From assembly GCA_014860725.1 (NCBI GenBank), contig JACZJD010000661.1, positions 1-10,467 of the forward strand: a DNA stretch of 10,467 bases, given 5' to 3'. Position 1 is the stretch's first letter, and every line of letters starts with the position of its first letter. This document shows positions 6,367-10,467 of the stretch, in pieces. The notes under the pieces were generated by a model. That model was not told where the DNA came from and ran no database searches. It saw only the letters and a program-made list of their open reading frames with translations. The translations under genes and the position numbers were made by a program. Origin of the DNA: Aquamicrobium sp. GTDB taxonomy: Bacteria; Pseudomonadota; Alphaproteobacteria; Rhizobiales; Rhizobiaceae.

Positions 6367-6732
6367 TCAGGCCATGCGGCCCATCATGCCCATGCCGCCG
6401 CACATCATCATCATGGGCATGCCGTTGCCCATCATCGCGGTCATCTGCTTGCAGCACTCCATGAACATGTACTTCGACATGTCGTCCATCGGCATCATCT
6501 CGCAGACCATGCCGTTGGCGGTCATCTTGCAGGTCATCCTGCACATCATCATCGGCATCATCATGCCCATCGGCATCATGCCGTTCATCATCATCTGGTT
6601 CATGGGCATGTTCATGGGCATGCCGCCCGTCATCGGCATCATGCCCATCATCATGGGGTTCATGCCCATGTTGCCCATCATGGGCATCATGCCGTTCATC
6701 ATCATCGGCTGCATCTGCATCGCGGTGTTCAT
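6367..6732 (-). CDS. Extremely methionine-rich small protein (55 Met and 6 Cys in 121 residues)
   Basis: Unrecognised 121-residue protein, 45% methionine. Residues 1-63 contain only Met, Gly, Pro, Asn, Gln, Thr and Ala, 34 of them Met, with no charge and no Cys. Residues 64-121 add six cysteines (C64, C68, C77, C93, C94, C111) and charged residues in a more protein-like segment, CRMTCKMTANGMVCEMMPMD (64-83), then a second Met block, GMPMMMMCGGMGMMG. MMMNGMMPM occurs twice (10-18 and 47-55). There is no signal peptide, so it is probably cytoplasmic. Coding on this strand is supported by GGAG seven bases before the ATG at 6732, a terminator just after the stop, and the composition being sensible only in this frame. 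Possible roles are methionine/sulfur storage, Cu(I) or Ag(I) binding through Met and Cys thioethers and thiols, or an oxidant sink. Its sulfur-transport neighbours favour storage; no copper gene is visible. Confidence 0.8.
   Translation of the reverse strand: MNTAMQMQPMMMNGMMPMMGNMGMNPMMMGMMPMTGGMPMNMPMNQMMMNGMMPMGMMMPMMMCRMTCKMTANGMVCEMMPMDDMSKYMFMECCKQMTAMMGNGMPMMMMCGGMGMMGRMA
6568..6705 (-). repeat. Internal direct repeat in the methionine-rich gene
   Basis: Two 27-base units (6568-6594 and 6679-6705) differ at a single base and encode the same nine residues, MMMNGMMPM. They lie 111 bases apart and in frame. The pattern indicates growth of the gene by internal duplication or slippage. Confidence 0.75.
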
Positions 6733-6739
6733 GTCCCGT

Positions 6740-6743
6740 CTCC
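6740..6743 (-). promoter_or_regulatory. Ribosome binding site of the methionine-rich gene
   Basis: GGAG on the minus strand, seven bases before the ATG at 6732. It selects MNTAMQMQ as the N-terminus over the in-frame ATG at 6780, which has no such site. Confidence 0.75.
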
Positions 6744-6966
6744 GTATCTCTGTGGCGCCTGGGAGCGGCGTCGTGATCATCAGCTACGCCGCGTCCGCGG
6801 CCGCCGCAAGGCTGCCGCCGGGCCTCCCGGTCGCTTTCGTCCGCTCGCGAAAACGCCGCGTTCAAGACATTGGACGAATGCGCCCTCGGGCTGCGACGTC
6901 TTTCCGTTTCACGATCGCAGGACGGCGATGTATGCTTTGCCGGTCGCAACGGCTTCGGGACGTGAT

Positions 6967-6983
6967 CGCTTCGCGGCGAAGCG
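6967..6983. promoter_or_regulatory. Perfect 17-bp dyad, possible operator
   Basis: CGCTTCGC (6967-6974) and GCGAAGCG (6976-6983) are perfect inverted arms around one base. The dyad sits about 210 bases before sbp and 235 before the methionine-rich gene. A symmetrical site between divergent promoters suits a dimeric regulator, but the arms are G/C-rich and could be coincidental. Confidence 0.35.
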
Positions 6984-7182
6984 CCAGGCCCGCAGGGTTG
7001 CGCAGGGAAGAAGGGAACGAGATGCCTCGTCGGCAGGCAGGCGGCCGGAACCATTGCCGGCGCACGGGAATTCTGTCGCCGATGGGCTACGGATTGGAAC
7101 GGTCGTTCTGCGGCGCTGCGAAGTTTAGATCGAGTCTGCGTTTCCGATCCGGCCAACATGATTAGCATGGGGCGCGTCAAAC

Positions 7183-7187
7183 GGAGG
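7183..7187 (+). promoter_or_regulatory. Ribosome binding site of sbp
   Basis: GGAGG eight bases before the ATG at 7196, the strongest such site in the window. This fits a binding protein made in excess over the membrane subunits. Confidence 0.8.
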
Positions 7188-7195
7188 CAGCAGAC

Positions 7196-8215
7196 ATGTT
7201 CAGTCGCAGATCTATCCTTTTCGCAGCAGTCCTGACCGCATCGACTCAGTTCGCCGGTCTGGTGCCTGCCCATGCCCAGCAGACGATCATCAACGTCTCC
7301 TACGATCCGACCCGCGAACTCTATCGCGAATTCAATACCGCGTTCGCGCAGCACTGGCAGGAGACGAAGGGCGAGACGATCCGCATCCAGAACACGCATT
7401 CCGGCTCCGGGCAGCAGGCGCGCGCGGTGATCGACGGCCTCGAGGCGGACGTCGTGACGCTGGCGCTCGAAGCCGACATCGACGCGATCGTCAAGGCGAC
7501 CGGCAAGATCCGCGAGGACTGGCGCGGCACGCTCGCCAACAACAACTCGCCCTACACCTCGACCATCGTGTTCCTGGTGCGCAAGGGCAATCCCAAGAAC
7601 CTTCTCGACTGGGGCGATCTGGTGAAGGAGGGCGTCGAGGTCATCACGCCCAACCCGAAATCGTCGGGCGGCGCGCGCTGGAACTTCCTCGCCGCCTGGG
7701 CCTGGGGGCTGAAGGAGTTCGGCGGCGACGTGGAGAAGACGACGCAGTTCGTCGGCGACCTCTACCGCCACGTGCCGGTGCTCGACCCGGCTGCGCGCGG
7801 CTCCACCACCACCTTCGTCCAGCGCGGCATCGGCGACGTGCTGCTCGCCTGGGAGAACGAGGCCTTCCTCGCCATCGAGGAGCTGGGGCCGGACGCCTTC
7901 GACATCGTCGTGCCGTCGCTGTCGATCCTGGCCGAGCCGCCGGTCGCCGTGGTCGACGCCAATGTCGACGCCAAGGGCACGCGCGAGGTGGCGACGGCCT
8001 ATCTGGAGTATCTCTATTCCGAGGTCGGCCAGAACATCGCGGCCAAGAACTACTATCGCCCCTTCAGCACGGAGGGCGTCGATCCGGCCGAGCTCGAACG
8101 CTTCCCCGACCTCGAGCTCGTCACCATCGACGACCTCGGCGGCTGGGCCAAGGTGCAGCCGGAGTTCTTCGGCGACGGCGGCGTCTTCGACAAGATCTAC
8201 CAGCCGGGGCAGTAA
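7196..8215 (+). CDS. sbp: Periplasmic sulfate-binding protein, sulfur-free
   Basis: Binds sulfate (possibly thiosulfate) in the periplasm and delivers it to CysTWA; 339 residues. The signal peptide covers residues 1-27 and ends PAHA, with an SRR near the N-terminus that is not a full Tat motif. Sbp/CysP family blocks include VSYDPTRELY (34-43), HSGSGQQA (68-75), SPYTSTIVFLVRKGNPK (118-134), NPKSSGGARW (153-162), GIGDVLLAWENEA (211-223) and AAKNYYRP (282-289). These align closely with E. coli Sbp as I know it. It contains no cysteine and no methionine except the initiator, as in the enteric protein. It leads the operon, with cysT starting three bases after its stop. Sbp and CysP are similar enough that sulfate versus thiosulfate preference cannot be read from sequence. 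Confidence 0.93.
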   Translation: MFSRRSILFAAVLTASTQFAGLVPAHAQQTIINVSYDPTRELYREFNTAFAQHWQETKGETIRIQNTHSGSGQQARAVIDGLEADVVTLALEADIDAIVKATGKIREDWRGTLANNNSPYTSTIVFLVRKGNPKNLLDWGDLVKEGVEVITPNPKSSGGARWNFLAAWAWGLKEFGGDVEKTTQFVGDLYRHVPVLDPAARGSTTTFVQRGIGDVLLAWENEAFLAIEELGPDAFDIVVPSLSILAEPPVAVVDANVDAKGTREVATAYLEYLYSEVGQNIAAKNYYRPFSTEGVDPAELERFPDLELVTIDDLGGWAKVQPEFFGDGGVFDKIYQPGQ

Positions 8216-8218
8216 TCG

Positions 8219-9082
8219 ATGAGCCTTGCCTCACCCTCGACGGTGCGATGGCAATGGAAGCAACCGAGCGTCATTCCCGGCTTCGGGCTGACGCTCGGTT
8301 TCGCCATATTCTATCTCAGCGCGATCGTTCTCATTCCGCTGGCCGGCATCGGCTGGCGCTCGGCCGCGCTGGGCTGGGACGAGTTCTGGCGGCTGGCGAC
8401 CGACCCGCGCCTGATCGGCGCGCTCAGGACCAGCTTCTGGACCGCCGGTGTCGCGGCGGCCATCAACGCCGTCTTCGGCGTGCTCGTCGCCTGGGTGCTG
8501 GTGCGCTACCGCTTCCCCGGCCGCCGCATCGTCGATGCGGCCGTCGACCTGCCCTTCGCGCTGCCGACGGCCGTCGCCGGCATCGCGCTCACCGCGATCT
8601 ACGCCCCGACCGGCTGGGTCGGCCAGTATTTCCAGCCTCACGGCGTCCGCATCGCCTACACGCCGGCCGGCATCGTCATCGCGCTGGTCTTCGTCAGCCT
8701 GCCCTTCATGGTACGCACGGTGCAGCCGGTGATGGAGGAGATCAGCCGCGAGGTCGAGGAGGCGGCCGCCACGCTCGGCGCAAGCCGCTTCCAGACCGTG
8801 CTGCGCGTCATCCTGCCCGGCCTCGTCCCCGCCATCCTCACCGGCCTCGCGCTCTCCTTCGGGCGCGCCGTCGGCGAATACGGCTCCGTCATCTTCATCG
8901 CCGGCAACATCCCCTACGTCTCGGAGATCGCGCCGCTCCTGATCTATATCCGTCTGGAGGAGTTCAACTATCCCGCCGCCACCGCCATCGGGGCGATCAT
9001 GCTGGTGCTGGCCTTCGTCGTCCTGCTCGCCATCAACCTGATCCAGGCGTGGAGCAGAAAGAGGTTCGGCCATGACGGATAG
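8219..9082 (+). CDS. cysT: CysT (CysU), sulfate ABC transporter permease
   Basis: One of the two different inner-membrane permeases of the sulfate/thiosulfate importer, 287 residues. About six membrane segments are visible: 22-43, 74-97, 114-130, 149-167, 203-228 and 255-277. The family motif DLPFALPTAVAG is at 110-121. The EAA loop for CysA contact is at about 180-200 (EEAAATLGASRFQTVLRVIL), followed by FGRAVGEYGSVIFI. The ATG at 8219 is three bases after the sbp stop and its ribosome binding site is weak, so translation is probably coupled. It has no cysteine and four methionines. Confidence 0.93.
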   Translation: MSLASPSTVRWQWKQPSVIPGFGLTLGFAIFYLSAIVLIPLAGIGWRSAALGWDEFWRLATDPRLIGALRTSFWTAGVAAAINAVFGVLVAWVLVRYRFPGRRIVDAAVDLPFALPTAVAGIALTAIYAPTGWVGQYFQPHGVRIAYTPAGIVIALVFVSLPFMVRTVQPVMEEISREVEEAAATLGASRFQTVLRVILPGLVPAILTGLALSFGRAVGEYGSVIFIAGNIPYVSEIAPLLIYIRLEEFNYPAATAIGAIMLVLAFVVLLAINLIQAWSRKRFGHDG

Positions 9083-9971
9083 CCTGTTCCTCGGCGTCGG
9101 CCACCATGGCCGCGCCGGCCATGCGCCGCGCTTCCGCGACCCCACCATCGAGCACCCGCTCGTCCGCTGGACGCTGATCGCGGTCGCCCTCGCCTTCCTC
9201 GCCCTCGTCCTCTTCCTGCCGCTCATCGCCGTGTTCAGCGAGGCGCTGCGGCGCGGCTGGCAGGTCGCCTTCGAGGCCATCTCCGACCCGGACGCGCTGT
9301 CGGCCGTGCGCCTCACCCTGCTCGTCGCCGCCATCGCCGTGCCGCTGAACTGCATCTTCGGCGTCGCCGCGGCCTGGGCCATCGCCAAGTTCGAGTTCAA
9401 GGGCAAGTCGTTCCTGATCACGCTGATCGACCTGCCCTTCTCGGTCTCGCCGGTCATCGCCGGGCTGGTCTACATCCTGCTGTTCGGATCGGGCAGCTTC
9501 CTCGGTCCCGTCCTCAACTCGTGGGGGCTGCAGGTGCTGTTCGCGGTGCCGGGCGTGGTGCTGGCCACCATGTTCGTCACCTTTCCCTTCGTGGCGCGCG
9601 AGTTGGTCCCGCTGATGCAGGCGCAGGGAACCGGCGACGAGGAGGCCGCGATCTCGCTCGGCGCCAGCGGCTGGCAGACCTTCCGCTACGTCACCCTACC
9701 CAACATCAAATGGGGCCTGCTCTACGGCGTGCTTCTGTGCAACGCCCGCGCCATGGGCGAGTTCGGCGCGGTCTCGGTCGTCTCCGGCCGCCTGCGCGGC
9801 GAGACCATCACCATGCCGCTCCACGTCGAGATCCTCTACAACGAATACAACTTCGTCGCCGCCTTCGCCGTCGCGTCGCTGCTTGCCCTGCTGGCGCTGA
9901 TAACGCTGGTGCTCAAGGCGCTGCTCGAACGAGTCTACGGGCGCGATCACGCCACCGGCCCCGGCCATTAA
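9072..9971 (+). CDS. cysW: CysW, sulfate ABC transporter permease
   Basis: Second membrane subunit of the sulfate importer, 299 residues; pairs with CysT. The N-terminal tail (1-32) is hydrophilic with several histidines, then about six membrane segments follow. The family motif DLPFSVSPVIAGLVYILLFG is at 120-139, close to CysT's DLPFALPTAVAG. The EAA loop is at 190-210 (EEAAISLGASGWQTFRYVTL), followed by CNARAMGEFGAVSVVSG. The ATG at 9072 overlaps the end of cysT by 11 bases, with GAGG seven bases upstream. Confidence 0.93.
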   Translation: MTDSLFLGVGHHGRAGHAPRFRDPTIEHPLVRWTLIAVALAFLALVLFLPLIAVFSEALRRGWQVAFEAISDPDALSAVRLTLLVAAIAVPLNCIFGVAAAWAIAKFEFKGKSFLITLIDLPFSVSPVIAGLVYILLFGSGSFLGPVLNSWGLQVLFAVPGVVLATMFVTFPFVARELVPLMQAQGTGDEEAAISLGASGWQTFRYVTLPNIKWGLLYGVLLCNARAMGEFGAVSVVSGRLRGETITMPLHVEILYNEYNFVAAFAVASLLALLALITLVLKALLERVYGRDHATGPGH

Positions 9972-9977
9972 CCCCAC

Positions 9978-10019
9978 CCGGCCACTGACCCTTCCGCCCT
10001 CCGGCACCGGCCACTGACC
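9978..10019 (+). repeat. 13-bp direct repeat between cysW and cysA
   Basis: CCGGCCACTGACC occurs at 9978-9990 and again at 10007-10019, 29 bases apart start to start, in the 65-base gap before cysA. The gap is the only sizeable one in this operon. No strong ribosome binding site is visible for cysA (GGGA ten bases upstream). The repeat may be a slippage product or mark a control point; I cannot tell. Confidence 0.5.
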
Positions 10020-10036
10020 ATCGGGAACGCAAAGAC

Positions 10037-10467
10037 ATGGAACTCAAAGTCGTCAACGTCCGCAAGGAGTTCGACCGCTTCGCCGCCCTGCACGACGTCT
10101 CGCTCGACATCCGCTCGGGCGAGCTGATCGCGCTGCTCGGCCCGTCCGGCTCCGGCAAGACGACGCTGCTCAGGCTCATCGCCGGCCTCGACTTCCCGAC
10201 GGAAGGCACCATCCTCTTCGGCGACGAGGACTCCTCGCGCAAATCGGTGCAGGAGCGCAATGTCGGCTTCGTCTTCCAGCACTACGCCCTCTTCCGCCAC
10301 ATGAGCGTCGCCGACAATATCGGCTTCGGGCTCAAGGTGCGGCCGCGCGCCACCCGCCCGCCGCGGCGCGAAATCCGCCGCAGGGCGCTGGAGCTCCTCG
10401 ACCTCGTCCAGCTCTCGGGGCTGGAGAACCGCTATCCGAACCAGCTTTCCGGCGGCCAGCGCCAGCG
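10037..10467 (+). CDS. cysA: CysA, sulfate ABC transporter ATPase (3' end beyond the window)
   Basis: ATP-hydrolysing subunit that drives CysTW. The first 143 residues are present. Walker A GPSGSGKT is at 35-42, the Q-loop at Q81 in [14 protein letters not shown] (typical of CysA), and the signature LSGGQ at 137-141; the sequence is cut just after it. The insert [20 protein letters not shown] (100-119) is also like CysA. The start ATG at 10037 gives the usual CysA N-terminus. Walker B and the C-terminal regulatory domain lie beyond the window. Confidence 0.92.
   Translation, partial: MELKVVNVRKEFDRFAALHDVSLDIRSGELIALLGPSGSGKTTLLRLIAGLDFPTEGTILFGDEDSSRKSVQERNVGFVFQHYALFRHMSVADNIGFGLKVRPRATRPPRREIRRRALELLDLVQLSGLENRYPNQLSGGQRQ

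Larger units (their letters stand above)
6733..7195. other. Divergent control region between the methionine-rich gene and sbp
   Basis: This 463-base gap has no gene I can support; the open frames crossing it on the plus strand are low-quality extensions of antisense frames. It must hold the promoters of both the methionine-rich gene and the sulfate operon. It contains one perfect 17-bp dyad (6967-6983) and the sbp ribosome binding site at 7183-7187. I could not identify convincing -35/-10 pairs. Confidence 0.5.

Noticed and set aside
6331..7128. Plus-strand open frame rich in histidine (HHHGH-type runs)
   Set aside because: It is the antisense reading of the methionine-rich gene: CAT repeats opposite ATG codons. 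It has no ribosome binding site, runs into unstructured sequence, and the minus frame has both a start signal and a terminator.
6374..7165. Plus-strand Ile/Met-rich open frame resembling a membrane protein
   Set aside because: Also a shadow of the ATG repeats (ATC/ATG triplets shifted). The hydrophobic part ends exactly where the methionine-rich gene begins and the rest is not protein-like.
7018..7165. Possible small plus-strand gene just before sbp (ATG at 7021)
   Set aside because: A weak purine-rich stretch precedes the ATG, but the translation is Arg/Gly/Ser-rich with no domain or codon bias, and it would occupy the promoter region of sbp.
1..10467. CRISPR arrays, tRNA/rRNA genes, insertion sequences, prophage or attachment sites
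   Set aside because: No regular spaced repeats, RNA gene cores, transposase or integrase motifs were seen on either strand.

Overview
The window is high in G+C, with dense coding and strong G/C preference at third codon positions. Gene content (an Aap-type amino-acid transporter, metQNI, and a sulfate sbp-cysT-cysW-cysA operon) points to an alphaproteobacterium, most likely in the Rhizobiales/Hyphomicrobiales (Mesorhizobium/Aminobacter-like). That placement is an inference from protein families, not a database match.

Layout. The left half is transcribed on the minus strand. Reading in the direction of transcription, metQ (4957-4154), metN (4166-3036) and metI (3055-2402) form an overlapping methionine-type ABC importer operon, followed by a predicted 56-residue membrane protein (2390-2220). 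Further downstream are an AapJ-like binding protein (2009-975) and an AapQ-like permease that runs off the left edge. Divergently from metQ, on the plus strand, lie a 66-residue unknown protein (5469-5669) and an XRE-cupin transcription factor (5677-6291). Convergent to these, on the minus strand, is a gene for a protein of 121 residues with 55 methionines and 6 cysteines (6732-6367), with its own ribosome binding site and an intrinsic terminator (stem 6311-6328). Divergently from that gene runs the sulfate importer operon sbp (7196-8215), cysT, cysW and cysA, with cysA cut by the right edge.

How it fits together. Every recognisable transporter is, or could be, for sulfur nutrition: sulfate on the right, methionine-type in the middle, and an Aap-like amino-acid system on the left. 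All three periplasmic binding proteins (344, 267 and 339 residues) contain no cysteine, and no methionine other than the initiator. This is the sulfur-sparing composition known for enteric sulfate-binding protein. It makes it likely that the Aap-like system is also a sulfur-scavenging importer. Between these sulfur-free proteins sits one whose composition is nearly half methionine. The most interesting hypothesis is a sulfur feast/famine locus: sulfur-free scavengers, a candidate regulator and a methionine/cysteine-rich polypeptide that could be a sulfur reserve. Copper(I) binding or an oxidant sink are serious alternatives. None of these roles can be proven from sequence alone.
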